Shown here: positions 11,307 through 22,015 of the stretch, piece by piece
How the letters are laid out: each line of letters begins with the position of its first letter
Numbering within the stretch: the first letter of the stretch is position 1
The notes under the pieces: generated by a model
The model's database searches: none
What the model was told of the DNA's origin: nothing
The model's input: only the letters and a program-made list of their open reading frames with translations
Position numbers and translations under genes: made by a program
From: Paulownia fortunei
Lineage: Eukaryota > Streptophyta > Magnoliopsida > Lamiales > Paulowniaceae
Length of the DNA stretch: 64,000 nucleotides
Assembly: GCA_019321725.1 (NCBI GenBank)
Contig: CM033118.1
Span: 13,046,071-13,110,070, forward strand
Direction: 5' to 3'

Positions 11307-14304
11307 TATACTTGATCACGGGCTGATGAGTTTGACCCCATAATTGGCCATTGAGATCAAGATTTCCCCAACTGTCAACCCAGTGGGTCCAACCCATGGG
11401 TCCACGAGTCCAGCCCGGCTGCTCCAACCTATGGACCCGTCGGGTACAGCCATTTTTGTAGAAAAATGACCATTGCCAATGGTCAACAACCCTCACCTCC
11501 CTCTCTATTTTTTGATTTGACCATTGCCAACGATCAAATCAACAAAACCCTCCCATTTTTTTTTCCTATAAAAAAACCCCATCTCCTTCATTTTTTTTAC
11601 ACTTCTACATTCTCAAATCTCAAATATCAAATTCTCTATTTTCAATTCTCTCAACACTCAATTGCAAATTATCATGCTATTTCAATTATTTAATTATTTA
11701 TTCTTTTAAATCATTTTTCATATTTCATTTCCTTCATCTTCAATTCTATATTTCTAATTTTTCATCAATTATAAAAAATAGTCAATTCAAGCAACACAAG
11801 TAAGGGAAAGATGTCTGCTACCGACAAGTAACCTTGGCTCAATATGGATTATGAGGTGAAGTTGAGTGATGAAGATCAAACTCACTTATTTACCACTCAA
11901 GAAACAATGAGTGATGTTAATACTCGATACTCCTTCTATCAAATCTTTTATTTTTACCAAATATTTTGATAAAGTGACATTTCTGAATAGAGAGATGCAA
12001 GCAAAGTGTAAGTATTGCTTGCAATTTTACAAATTTCAATCTAAAGGCAGTTATGGATTCTTAACAAAACATGTGGAGAAAAAACATTCAATGGAATTTG
12101 ACAATGACCGTAGTTAATCTCAAATGCCGTCGTTTGCATCTTCCTAAATCGGTGGAGGTAACGATCTTTCCTTATTTAAATATAATGATGATAGATGTAG
12201 AGAAAATTTAGCTAGATTTATTTCTTTTGAACATCTTAGTTTTAGTTTTGCAAATAATTTTTTTAATGAGTTAATTCAAACAACATATAATCATGTGGCT
12301 AAAAGTATTCCACACTAACACGCCATGCAAAAAAATTATATAATAAAACTAAAAAGAGTTAAAAAAAATATTAAACAATGTAAATAATAAAATTTCTTTA
12401 TGTAGTGATATTTGGAGTAACCATTGACAAATACATTCATATATGGGTATTACATGCTATTGAATTGATGATTGTTAGACACTTAAAAAAGATTACTTGC
12501 ATTTAAAATTTTTAATGATTTACACACAACTGCCAATATTTCACAAATTGTATCTTTAATATTAGAATAATATAATTTAGTTAATAATTGGTGGTAAAAA
12601 ATTTCATGTTAGATGTATATATTATATTTTAAATTTATGTGTATAAAATGGTTTAAAAGCTTTAGATAATCAACTTAAACTCATCACGCAAGCATTTTCT
12701 CAACCTATTGGAATTTAATATATAGATTATTAGAAGAATTTTTAGACTATAAAGATTTGTTATGTCAGTTTTTTTTCACAAACTATTACTACTTATTTAC
12801 ATTTATATCCACATCATTGGACAATATGTGAAAAAATTTATAATAGTTTAAAAATGTTTAGTGAGTATACCTTGCAATTATTTAGTATTTATTCCTCAAT
12901 TTCTTATCTAGTATTATTAAATTATTATAATATTGCATCAGTTTTACATAATAACATTAACTCTGAATATAATAATTTAGTAAATTGTATATTATTAATG
13001 CAATGTAAATGGAAAAAATATTTTTTGAAAATTCTAGATATTAATTTAATTGTTGTTGTTTTTTATCCTAAACTTAAATTAGATGATTTATAAGATATGT
13101 TAATAATTTATTATAATACTTTATGACATTTTAGAAATCATGATACTATAGATGTAGAAAATATTATATTTAAAGTTAAAACACTTTTATATGATTTTTA
13201 TAATGAATATAGTTCAAAATATGACTCACAAATAACTCAATTGGAAACACAAGAAACTAGTAGTAGTAGTAGTTTTAGGTTTACGGTGACACAAGTTTTA
13301 CTTAGAAAACGGACAAAATATCCAATAGGATCCTCAAGTTCTAGTCAGGAACTTGAGATTTATTTAAATATTTTATTTAAGTTTAATGAGACAAATGATG
13401 ATGGAGAGTTCAATAGATAGTGATGGTGGTCGCAAAAGAAGCAAACTTGCCCAGTTTTGTCCGTGATGGTGAAGGAGATACGTGCTTCACCCGCCTCAGT
13501 CGTTACAGTGGAGTAAGTCTTTAGTGCGGAAGAAAATATATTGAGTGAGAAACGTTCTGCCTTGTCTCCCAAAAATTTAGAAGTTCAAGATTCTATACGA
13601 AGACAAGGTCAGTTGGATTTAGAGGAGGATCAAGAGGAGGACATGGATGGAATGACAATGGGAATGGATGAGAGTGATTGAGCCACGTCACTCTCTAAGA
13701 TAAAAAGGGTAAAAATATAAGAGAACTACGTAGGTTTTGATTCTTCTATACCCTAAGATGATACGTAGACAAGTAAATTTAAGTTCAAGCGCCTTTTTTA
13801 TTTTTCTAAATTATTTTTAATTATATAATTTAAATTTAAGTACAATTTTTTTATTGAAATTTACGTTTTAACTTTAAAACTCCAAGTTGATGTATTTTTT
13901 TATTTTTTAAGTTTATTATAATTAAAATATTAACTAATTTAAATTTTAGTTAACAATATTTTTTAAAATTTGAGTTAAATTTTTTTCATTAAGTTCAAAA
14001 ATTAAAAATATTTTTTTAAATTTAAGTTCAAAATTTTTCATTCAAATTTAAGACTTCAAGCCCTTTTTATATTTTTTACAAGTTTTAATTTCGTAGAATT
14101 AAATATTAATTAACAAATAATAATTTTAAAAAACAAATTAAGGGTCGGACACGACAGTTAACCAGCCCAGAATCAAAATCGATCCGTCGATTCCTGGACC
14201 CAAACTATAACCGACAAGGGCCGATTATAATTATGGATAAGAATTTTTTAACCCATAAAACCGATAGTTTCAATCAAAATCACCAATTTCTGTGGTCAGA
14301 TCTA
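11307..14304 (+). mobile_element. hAT transposon, 3.0 kb, degenerate autonomous copy
   Basis: The ends are imperfect inverted repeats: TATACTTGATCAC at the left, and the reverse complement of the right end reads TAGATCTGACCAC. They are flanked by an 8-bp direct repeat, CTTTTAAT at 11299-11306 and TTTTTAAT at 14305-14312 (7 of 8 match), as expected for hAT insertion. Inside are a BED-finger segment, central transposase remnants and a hAT C-terminal dimerisation segment, all broken. Its terminal ~450 bp closely match the shorter element at 16448-17267, which confirms the family boundaries. It cannot make transposase now. Confidence 0.85.
11811..13681 (+). pseudogene. hAT transposase pseudogene
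   Basis: A likely ATG at 11811 is followed within seven codons by a stop. The frame at 11911-12117 holds a BED zinc finger: a C-x2-C pair in AKCKYCLQF and an H-x4-H pair in LTKHVEKKH. Further on, residues like ISFEHLSFSFAN (near 12220) and a SLCSDIWS-type segment (near 12400) match the core of Ac-like transposases. Near 13400-13560 the translated order of SVMVKEI, ASP and SAEENILSEKRS fits the hAT C-terminal dimerisation region, and an acidic tail ends at TGA 13681. Many stops and frame changes separate these pieces. Known role of the family: cut-and-paste transposase acting in the nucleus. Confidence 0.8.
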
Positions 14305-14312
14305 TTTTTAAT

Positions 14313-14800
14313 ATTATTTCCAAATGTTATATACGATTTTTATACCACCCATTGCCGGGCACTTTGACTTAAATGTGTTAAATAGTTATGTGGATAATAT
14401 TTTATTATGAAATACACTTAATCCTTTTGGCACTTAAAATTTTGAATTATTGTACTTTTGTTAAGTTTGAATAAATAGAATTTCATTCATATTTATCCAC
14501 AAGAGCCAATATTATCTAGATACCGTGTAATTCGTAACTTAATTTATATCAAAATAAGAAAAATGACTTTATTGTAAGTAATTCAATTTTTGTAATTTTT
14601 TATACTTTCCGTCACTTCATAAAAACAAAATTAAAATAATAATCCTCAATGTTGAATTTTTCACAAAAGACAACCGCAATGTTGATTCTTTAAAGCTATC
14701 AATGCACTTGAAAATAAAGGATTTGCATGAAAAATAGATCGGCTATGTACTAATTGTAGGACTACCAAGAGCAACAATCGAATATTGAACTCCTCTATCC
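14313..14800. other. AT-rich spacer, nothing recognised
   Basis: Non-coding AT-rich DNA between the hAT element and the three-copy dispersed repeat. No motif, repeat or ORF that I can support. Confidence 0.4.
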
Positions 14801-15145
14801 AATCTTTAGGTTTTAAATTTGTCACGCAGGGGTGGGATCCAAAAATGAGATTTCGGTATAAAATTTTTTCTAATAATTATTTTACATTCATTCTCACTCT
14901 ATAAAAATGATTAATTTAAGTTGCTAGAGGAGTCATTATACCAACTTTAAACCATTTCACCTTTCTGTAGTCTTTAGGTTTTAAACTTGTTAAGTGATGG
15001 TCGTAGGGGACGAAACCAAAAATGAGATTTTGGTATAAAAATTTCATTAGTAACTATTCGCATTTATCTTTATTCTGTAAAAAGATTAATTCAAATTGCT
15101 ACACGAGTCATTATACCAACTTATAAATTATTTTATTTAATCTCA
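14801..15145 (+). repeat. Two tandem copies of a ~170-bp dispersed repeat
   Basis: Copy A starts at about 14802 and copy B at 14971, both with TCTTTAGGTTTTAAA. They share AAAAATGAGATTT, GGTATAAAA, a TTC/TCATTCT stretch, AAAGATTAATTC and GTCATTATACCAAC in the same order. A third copy lies at 15775-15965. The words resemble the TGTCACGCC...GGGTGGGAAA repeats common in plant genomes, possibly LTR fragments; this is from memory. Confidence 0.6.
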
Positions 15146-15189
15146 CATAATTAATATGAAAAATCACAATCACCCCATAGGATATACGA

Positions 15190-15295
15190 TGTTTTTAATA
15201 GGGACGGAGCTAGGAGGCAGGTAGCAGTGCCCCTCCCCCCGCCCCCCCCCCCCCCCCACCAATTTTTTTTTAAATCTTATATATAAAATTATTAA
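15190..15295. repeat. Transposon-terminus-like segment with long C run
   Basis: AGGGACGGAGCTAGGAGGCA at about 15210 looks like the end of a plant hAT-type or other dispersed element (GGGGCGGAGCCAGG is a familiar terminus). It is followed by a nearly pure C tract from about 15231 to 15257 broken by one G and then an AATTTTTTTT stretch. The exact C count is likely unreliable in any assembly. Confidence 0.4.
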
Positions 15296-15399
15296 ATTTT
15301 CAAAATTTATCCCCTAAAAAATAAAAAATATCTTTTTTATTTACTATTTTTAAGAAAAAAAATCTTGCCCCACAGTCAATATTTCTATAACCAAACTGG

Positions 15400-15775
15400 C
15401 CTTTTTCAATTGATCCAACTGCGAACTGGTGGTTAGTCCGGCTCGACTAGGAAAAAAAATCAAAATCCAATCAAATCGGTCAAAATCGATCAATCGGACA
15501 AAAAATCAATCAAACCAGTCATACCCAATTTTTTTTTTATTTTTTTAGGAATCTTAGTTATTTGGATTTTGAGATTTGTTATATGTATTTTTTAGTTGGT
15601 TATTTTTTTTTTTTTTACCTTGTACATACAGTTAGTCTAATACATTATCATTTTATATAATATAATATAAAAATATAATTAATTTTCATTATATCAGTTG
15701 GACCAGCACTTGAATCGGTTCAATCAGTTGAACTGTTGACGGACAACAAAATCGAATTGGTTACTGGACCATTTG
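15400..15775. mobile_element. MITE-like inverted-repeat element
   Basis: The left half has words such as CAAATCGGTCAAAATCGATC and CAAACCAGTCAT, an AT-rich centre follows, and the right half has CAGTTGGACCAGCACTTGAA and TCAATCAGTTGAACTG. The two halves are roughly inverted (AACTG/CAGTT, GACCAG/CTGGTC). Related arrangements occur at 22800-23220 and 54160-54650. It is non-coding and its ends are uncertain. Confidence 0.4.
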
Positions 15776-15965
15776 TCACGCCTCGGGCCATGGGGGTGGG
15801 AAACTCCGACACAAATGACTCCGCTAACAACTATTTCACACTCATCCTCATTTTGCGAAAATGATTAACTCAAATTATTAGACGAATACATTATACAAAC
15901 TTATAAACAATTTCAATTATTCTTATACAACTAATGTAAAATATCATAAAATTAGTTGTTAATGC
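15775..15965 (+). repeat. Third copy of the TGTCACGCC dispersed repeat
   Basis: It begins TGTCACGCCTCGGGCCATGG, continues with GGGTGGGAAACTCCGACACA and AAATGATTAACTCAAATTAT, and ends in an AT-rich stretch with ACTTATAAAC. The order of words matches the copies at 14801-15145. It could be a piece of an LTR, since it starts with TG. Confidence 0.5.
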
Positions 15966-16447
15966 CAGAGATGAGGGAGCTATTTGTGTGTATTTCTCTC
16001 ATCTATTCGTTTTTCACTTTAAAAAAATACAAGAAAATATGTCCACTAGAAATTAGATTGCATTAATATGTTAGCAAAGTAAGGATCAACACTCAGCCAA
16101 GGACTTCTATTTGGAGATAAAATGCATATCTTTTATTATTAATTTTTATTATTTTTTCCCAATATTTTAGCATCTTCAAATTGAATTTTAATGTAATCAG
16201 GTTTTGCTTATTATCAAGTGTGTCTACTCCACCTTTACTTCCTTTTCTTTTTGGTCATGATTTTTTACTTATGTTAGCCCACATGGACCATTTTTATGTT
16301 GAATAGAGACTACATAAATATAATGATTGTACAGATAATTTAAACTAATTTCACATAAAAGTTTCAATACAAGTTGAAGACTGTCATATCTATTAATTAG
16401 TAACTTGTGAGCAGTTGCTAATCCAAAAAAGAAAGTGTTACATAATA

Positions 16448-17267
16448 TAGACTTGACCCATCGATGGGGTCGGAACCGGATCCGATCCACAATTAATTTG
16501 TTGACCACATGTCGACGGGTTCAACCTTTAATTAATCTTGGGATCAAGGGCTGATTACGGGATGGAAAAATCCAACCCGTAGACCCGTCGGGTCCATCAT
16601 TTTTTTTAAAAAAATAATTATTAATTAATTAGTTTGTAATTAATTATTTTATAAATAATCAATGCTAAATTTATATCTCTAATTAATAATTAAATAGTTA
16701 ATTAGTTTGTAATTAAATTATCTTAATTAAAGTTATTCTTCTTAAAAAATAATTAATTAAGAATTAATAAAAGGTTATTTTATATTATTTTTATTTTATT
16801 TGTAAAATAATTAATAAAACTTATGACCCATCAATATTTTATTGATGCATTTTTTTATTTTTTAAATTTATTATAATTAGAATATTAGATAATTTAAATT
16901 TTAGTTAATAATATTTTTTCAAATTTAAGTTAAATTATTTTTATTAAGTTCAAAAATTAATAATATTTTTTCAACTTTAAGTTCAAAAGTTTTTCATTCA
17001 AATTTAAGTTTAAAACTTTAAACCCTTTTTTTGTTTTTAAAAAATTATAATTTCGTAAAATTAAATTTTAGATAACAAATAATAATTTTTTTTAAAAGAA
17101 ATACAAGGGTCGGAACTGACACGGACCCTACGGTTAACCAGGCTCGGAATCGAAATCAGTCCGCTGATTCCTGGATCCGGACCGTAACCAGCCAGGGTCG
17201 ATTATGGTTAAGGATCGAAATTTTCTGACTCGTGGAGCCGATTGTTCCCGACCTATGATCAGGTCTA
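16448..17267 (+). mobile_element. Non-autonomous hAT derivative, 820 bp
   Basis: The ends TAGACTTGACCCA and (reverse complement of the right end) TAGACCTGATCAT match each other in about 9 of 13 positions and match the ends of the 3-kb element at 11307-14304. The right ~430 bp match that element almost word for word, including GATTCCTGGA and the TTCATTCAAATTTAAG stretch, and the left part shares CCCGTCGGGT. The flanks ACATAATA (16440-16447) and ACTTAATG (17268-17275) agree in 6 of 8 bases and may be the eroded target duplication. All transposase sequence is missing, so it is an internal-deletion derivative. Confidence 0.8.
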
Positions 17268-17275
17268 ACTTAATG

Positions 17276-18000
17276 CTTTAGAACCTGTTTGATTTTATTT
17301 CCAAACAATATATTCTCAGTTTTTATTTTTTGAAAATTGAAATTCTGAAAATGCATTTGTTTTATCCATTTTTGTCAAAAATATCTTTTTTTTTTATTTT
17401 TATAAGTTTTTAATTAAAGATAGAAATGAAAATACATCTGCCAAACAATTTGTCTACTAATATTTTTACGTGTTTTCATACAAAAAATACTATAAAATGA
17501 ATATATTTTTATTTCTAAACCTATATAATCAGCATAAAATTTAGCGAAAATACATGAAAATAAAATTAAAAATAAAACCAAAATGAACTCTAAATTTTAT
17601 TTAATGCTTTCATAAATAAAAAAAAGGGTACTACTGGATTATTATTTTTTTCAAGAAAAAAAAATCCTATAATTTGACAAACTTTCAAAATTAGTATATC
17701 AAATATCAAATAGATTAAAAAATTAAGACGCTCCCAATATGAACATATCGAACCCATTGAATACAATTTTCTGTTATTCTTTTCAAGATAACTAAGGCAT
17801 TTGATGATCTCATATTTTTCTTAGTACTTTGAATTTGCACCACATCTCCTTCGTTATTTTTTTTTTTTATTATATAGTAAGATAAAATTATTCATATTTT
17901 GCAAGAAAGAAATAGACCCATTATTTTTTAATTATGTATGTTATTTTAATGAGAAAATAATTTATCATTTAATTATAGTTATAAGAAGATTTGGGAAATT
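17276..18000. other. AT-rich intergenic DNA upstream of the Dof gene
   Basis: No gene. Around 17281-17590 the words TTTGATTTTATTTCCAAACA and the mirrored AATAAAACCAAAATGAACTC suggest a short MITE-like insertion. The rest is AT-rich without recognised structure. Confidence 0.4.
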
Positions 18001-18380
18001 AAAAAATTGGGACATAGTGGAACAACGTGGCAAGCTAGGAACCAGTTAAAACTGACACCAAAGATCGCAGCATGGATGATAACATTGGCCGACAACTCGA
18101 CAGGCTCTGATTTGTGGCAGCGAAATCTCCCTCCTTCCAGACCGTACACGTGTCTCTCCCGTCATTCCCACGGATCGTACGGTCACGTCATGGTCCTACG
18201 ACGTACACTAAAATCCACACACCCAAATATTTCCTCCACCCGAAATTACCTCCGCATCCCTGTCCACACGGCGATCCCCCGGGGCATCTTCGGTAAATTC
18301 ACTTCTCACGTGGCTACCACAGTCATTCGGACTGTTGTGGAGGGTAGTTGCGTCATTTAAGCTTAGCCCATTGTTTAATC

Positions 18381-18392
18381 ATGAAGATGTAG
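18381..18392 (+). other. Minimal upstream ORF in Dof leader (3 codons)
   Basis: ATG AAG ATG TAG, a three-codon frame, lies 160 bp upstream of the Dof start. It matters only if transcription starts before it. Confidence 0.3.
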
Positions 18393-18435
18393 AAATACTT
18401 GGATTGGAAGATTTGCTGGGGGATATTTGTTTGTC

Positions 18436-18461
18436 AGAGAGAGAGAGAGAGAGAGAGAGAG
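18436..18461 (+). promoter_or_regulatory. GA dinucleotide tract
   Basis: An uninterrupted AG/GA run of 26 bases about 90 bp before the Dof start codon. GA/CT tracts near transcription starts are bound by plant BBR/BPC (GAGA-binding) proteins; that link is known for the family and not shown here. Confidence 0.6.
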
Positions 18462-18500
18462 CTCAGTTCCATACTCATCAGTTTTCAGTGATTTTGGCAA

Positions 18501-18533
18501 ATGCCCGGAAGATTTCTTGGGTTAGTTTTGTAG
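18501..18533 (+). other. Upstream ORF, 10 codons (MPGRFLGLVL)
   Basis: An ATG at 18501 opens a 10-codon frame that stops at TAG 18531-18533, only 18 bp before the Dof ATG at 18552. Its length and closeness to the main start would reduce initiation at the main ATG if it lies in the mRNA. The bases before its ATG (GGCAA) give a moderate initiation context. Confidence 0.45.
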
Positions 18534-18551
18534 TTGGGGAGGGATTAAAGA

Positions 18552-19475
18552 ATGCAAGATATACACACCTTTGGCGGTGGAGCCGGCAACGGCGGAGGTG
18601 GCGGGAGATTTTTTGGCGGCGGAGACAGGAGGCTGCGGCCCCACAACCACCCCAACCACCAGGCCTTGAAGTGTCCCCGCTGTGACTCGCTCAACACTAA
18701 ATTTTGTTACTACAATAACTACAACCTCTCTCAGCCGCGCCACTTCTGCAAGAGCTGCCGCCGTTACTGGACCAAAGGCGGCGTCCTCCGCAACGTTCCC
18801 GTAGGGGGAGGTTGCCGGAAAACCAAGCGTTCGAAACAGAAAAGCACCGCCGGAGCCGGTTCCTCCGGCGACGCACCGAGAGAACGTAGTTTGAACGCTC
18901 AGAGTTCGAGCAGTGAGAGCTCCAGCCTCACCGCCGCCACCACAGCCGCAACACCTACCTCCGCCACGACCGCTGTGGCAGAAGTAGGTTCGGCACCGAG
19001 TAAAACGACGTCGAACTCCGCCGTGGTGTACAATTTCCCTGATGCGACGTTCTTCAACGCAAACCCTAACTTCGATCATCAGCCGATGGTGAACCAGTCG
19101 ACGCCGGACGGCCAGATCTTCACGACGGAGATCGGGAGCCTCACGAGCCTGATGGCGTCATCGGCGGACATGATGGGGTTCGGCATGGCAGACATTCCGA
19201 CATCGTTCGGGCGGGTGCAACAGGGGAATCAAGCTGCAGACAATTCAGGCCTGGGGATGGTGGGGACATCCACGGTGGAAGAGTTCAAGATGCAGGAAAT
19301 GACGGCAGGGATGAGCAACGACGGCCTGGTGGCGGCGCTGGACTGGGGGAGCGGCAGCGGGGGAGGAGGTGGGGGAGATCAAGGGCTGTTTGATCTAACG
19401 GCTGCTGTTGATCCTGCATACTGGAGTCAAACCCAGTGGACCGACAATGATCAATCCCTTAATTACCTTCCTTAG
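18552..19475 (+). CDS. Dof zinc-finger transcription factor, DOF5.4/OBP4-like
   Basis: A single uninterrupted frame of 307 residues. The N-terminus MQDIH followed by a Gly-rich RFFGGGDRR segment, and the C-terminus ending SLNYLP, resemble Arabidopsis DOF5.4 (OBP4), from memory. The Dof domain covers about residues 39-94 (18666-18833), with zinc ligands Cys41, Cys44, Cys66 and Cys69 in C-x2-C-x21-C-x2-C spacing, the [14 protein letters not shown] core, and the WTKGG and RNVPVGGG segments. A basic KTKRSK stretch follows and may help nuclear import. The middle is Ser/Thr/Ala-rich and a Gly-rich run sits near residue 275. The family binds AAAG-core promoter sites in the nucleus; OBP4 has been linked to growth and cell-cycle control. 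All ligands are present and there are no breaks, so it is very probably functional. GC content is far above its surroundings, as expected for a host gene. Confidence 0.95.
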   Translation: MQDIHTFGGGAGNGGGGGRFFGGGDRRLRPHNHPNHQALKCPRCDSLNTKFCYYNNYNLSQPRHFCKSCRRYWTKGGVLRNVPVGGGCRKTKRSKQKSTAGAGSSGDAPRERSLNAQSSSSESSSLTAATTAATPTSATTAVAEVGSAPSKTTSNSAVVYNFPDATFFNANPNFDHQPMVNQSTPDGQIFTTEIGSLTSLMASSADMMGFGMADIPTSFGRVQQGNQAADNSGLGMVGTSTVEEFKMQEMTAGMSNDGLVAALDWGSGSGGGGGGDQGLFDLTAAVDPAYWSQTQWTDNDQSLNYLP

Positions 19476-20930
19476 TGATCAATATCTCACCTCGTTAACT
19501 CTCGAGATACAAATATTTTCCAAATATGCTTTTTTTTTTTTTTAAACATAATGTAAATTTAGATATATTTCTATTCATAATTTTTTTTTTTCAATTGGGT
19601 GATTTTGGTTGATTTGAGCATATAGATCTTTAAAGCTTAGAACTAACTTCCACAAAAAATTTTAACTTTTATTTGGTTGGTGTAATTTCTGGTTTTAATT
19701 TGGAATTTACTCCCATTTTTATCCTAATGTACGTGGGGATTTTCATTTACTTACAAAAACTATAATTGGTTGAATTTTGGTTTAATTGCATGAGGTTTTT
19801 AGGCTTTGTTTGGTGATATTTTGAGCATTTTGAAAAAGTATTTTGGGGAATGTACTACAGCACTGGGATTGGAGATTGTGTAAGGATGAAAAATGTATTT
19901 TGTGTGAGGTACGAAAATGTATTTTAATATTTTGTTGAAAAAAATAATATATTTTAAGAGATATTTTTAAATAAAAATATTTTATTACTGTTATTGTTGT
20001 TGTGGTTAGAGAAATATAATAAAATATATAATATAAATACTATACATGTTTTTCATTCTTAAAAAAAAAAAATCTCCAAAATAACACTTCACAAAGCATT
20101 ATTTTATTTAGTGAAATGTGGTTAATCTATACGTTGCTAATGGTAGAATAACTTATTTGGTGGATTGAGCATGTATTTTGAAATAAATTAGTTGGGAAAT
20201 TTATCAACCATGATATATTTGTGAAAATATCTTTGGATATGTGGTCCATATTATCCTAATTTTTTCTTGACATTCCTTTTACTAAATGTACAAAGGAATA
20301 AGCCGGAAAATAAATAGTTGAAATGCAGAAATCGACACTCAAAAATGTTTACAAGAAGTTTACTTGAAAAAAAAAAATGTTTAGAATAATATAAAACCTG
20401 TAAGGGTGTCAAATTTTTCCCATACCTTCTCTACCATAGTTTAGCAATTGAAACAAATGTCAATCTTTTAGCCAATCAAAGTGGTTTTTGGATCTCTAGA
20501 GTATTACAGATAATACAATATAGTAGTATTATCTTTTTACTTCAATTTAAGATTTAATTTCCTTAAACAATAGGGAATAATTCAGCATAAATAATTCTGA
20601 ATCAAAGCATATATCTAGAATGAAGAAAATACAACCAAAGTGAATACTACAACTTTAGTGGGACTCAAAGATCAAACATAATACAAAATTTTGAAATCTC
20701 AATTTTACTTATAAGCATGTAGGAAAATCTACCGTTGATTTAAAATGCATAAAAGTGTGATTTTTTCTATTTGTTTTTTAGAGGGCGATGCAATTCATCA
20801 TTTACCATACAAACATATCAAAAATTAATTAAATGTAATTAGCAATTATCTGATAAAGCATATAGTAAATCTCCAAAATAAGTAGATGATAAAAATAGCC
20901 AACTATTATCTCTTAATTATATACAATACC
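19476..20930. other. 3' flank of the Dof gene and AT-rich intergenic DNA
   Basis: No coding region. A copy of the TTTGTTTGGTGATATTTTGA dispersed repeat lies at about 19804-20040. No clear polyadenylation signal could be singled out. The rest is AT-rich sequence without recognised structure. Confidence 0.45.
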
Positions 20931-20933
20931 CAT

Positions 20934-21420
20934 ACGAAAGGGTGCATTTATATACTTCATTGTAATAGAATTAAAACGTAAATCGTAATAATAAAATTTG
21001 AACTTAACCACTAAAACAAAGCCTCATTGGTATGTACCAGAAACTATCTTTGATTAAAAACTTACACGAAAGGGTGCATATATATAAATATTTCACTGTA
21101 ATAGAATTTAATCAGAAATCATAGTAATAAAGTTTTAACTTTATCACTAAAATAGGGCCTCAGAAACTATCTTTGATTTAAAAAGTATATGAAAGGGTGT
21201 ATTTAAATACTTCACTACAATAGAAGTAAACATAAATCATAATAATAAAGTTTTAATTTTACCCAGTTAAAAATAGGGCCTCATTCTCTTTGATTAAAAA
21301 CGCGTAACATAAATCACAATAATAAAATATAAATTTCCCATTAAAACACGGCCCATAGGCGTGTAGTAGAAACTATCTTTGATTAAAAACGTGTATGAAA
21401 GGGTGCATTTAAGTGTAGAC
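20934..21420 (+). repeat. Tandem repeat, about four units of 125-132 bp
   Basis: The word GAAAGGGTGCATTTA or a variant recurs at about 20936, 21068, 21190 and 21387. Each is followed by TACTTCA..GTAATAGAA, AATCGTAATAATAAA, CACTAAAA..GGGCCTCA and AACTATCTTTGATTAAAAAC in order. One intermediate unit (about 21240-21385) has lost the GAAAGGG portion. Copies are diverged. Non-coding. Confidence 0.75.
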
Positions 21421-21639
21421 AGAGAATATCATAACGAATTTATTCTTCCCCTTCGTTTTTCTTGTCTAACTCATAACTGTTGGAGGCACTCTCCCATAGG
21501 CTAGCCCAGTGCTCTCTAACAATAGTAGGGGCCGCTTTGCAAGTTGCTGTATTAAACCTTGTTTCTAAGTTTTTCATTATGACCTAAACCTATATTATTA
21601 CTATTCTAAATTTAATTTTGGCGATCGAGTACTATGTTT

Positions 21640-22015
21640 GGCTGAACTTATAAGTTATTCAAAATACTTTATAAGTTGTTTAAAAATTTATAAACTTTTA
21701 AAAAGTATTTAATAATTTTTTTTAAAATAATTTATAAAAAAAAATTATTTAAAAGTTTATAAACTCTTAAAAAAAAGTACCTTCACTCAACTTATTTTCA
21801 AATTAAAATTTTATTTTAATAATTTTTTTTTAATTTTGATAGTTTTAATTATAAAATTATCATTATTAATATGTTAAAAGTTGTATGATCTTATTTTATC
21901 CAAATAATTTAATAATTTATTTTTAAAATAAAATTTAATATTTTATAAATTTTAAAAACATCTTATAAGAACTTATAATATATTTTAAATAAATAAACAC
22001 CCTCTTAAACCAATC
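21640..22015 (-). mobile_element. AT-rich MITE-like element, copy 2
   Basis: It shares AT-rich words such as GATCTTATTTTATCCAAATA, TTATAAAATTATCATTATTA and CTTATAAGAACTTATAA with the element at 5995-6370 in opposite orientation, and ends in AACACCCTCTT. Internal inverted repeats around AAAAGTTTATAAACTCTT suggest a foldback structure. No ORF. Confidence 0.45.

Larger units (their letters stand above)
18001..18551 (+). promoter_or_regulatory. Promoter and 5' leader of the Dof gene
   Basis: GC content rises sharply from about 18030. ACGTG-core words that can act as bZIP/bHLH sites occur at ACACGTGTC (about 18147), TCACGTCATG (about 18183) and TCACGTGGC (about 18306). The stretch also contains the GA tract and the small upstream ORFs listed separately. 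The transcription start cannot be placed from sequence alone. The 117-residue open frame through 18007-18360 looks like promoter sequence read as protein, not a gene. Confidence 0.55.

Noticed and set aside
11302..11496. Trp- and Gly-rich 64-residue minus-strand frame
   Set aside because: It is the terminal region of the hAT element read backwards.
18007..18360. 117-residue plus-strand frame upstream of the Dof gene
   Set aside because: It lies in GC-rich promoter sequence full of ACGTG words, ends before the leader and shows no recognisable protein features.
18522..19079. 185-residue minus-strand frame opposite the Dof gene
   Set aside because: It overlaps the Dof coding sequence, is rich in Cys/Gly/Arg as expected from reading a GC-rich gene backwards, and matches no family.
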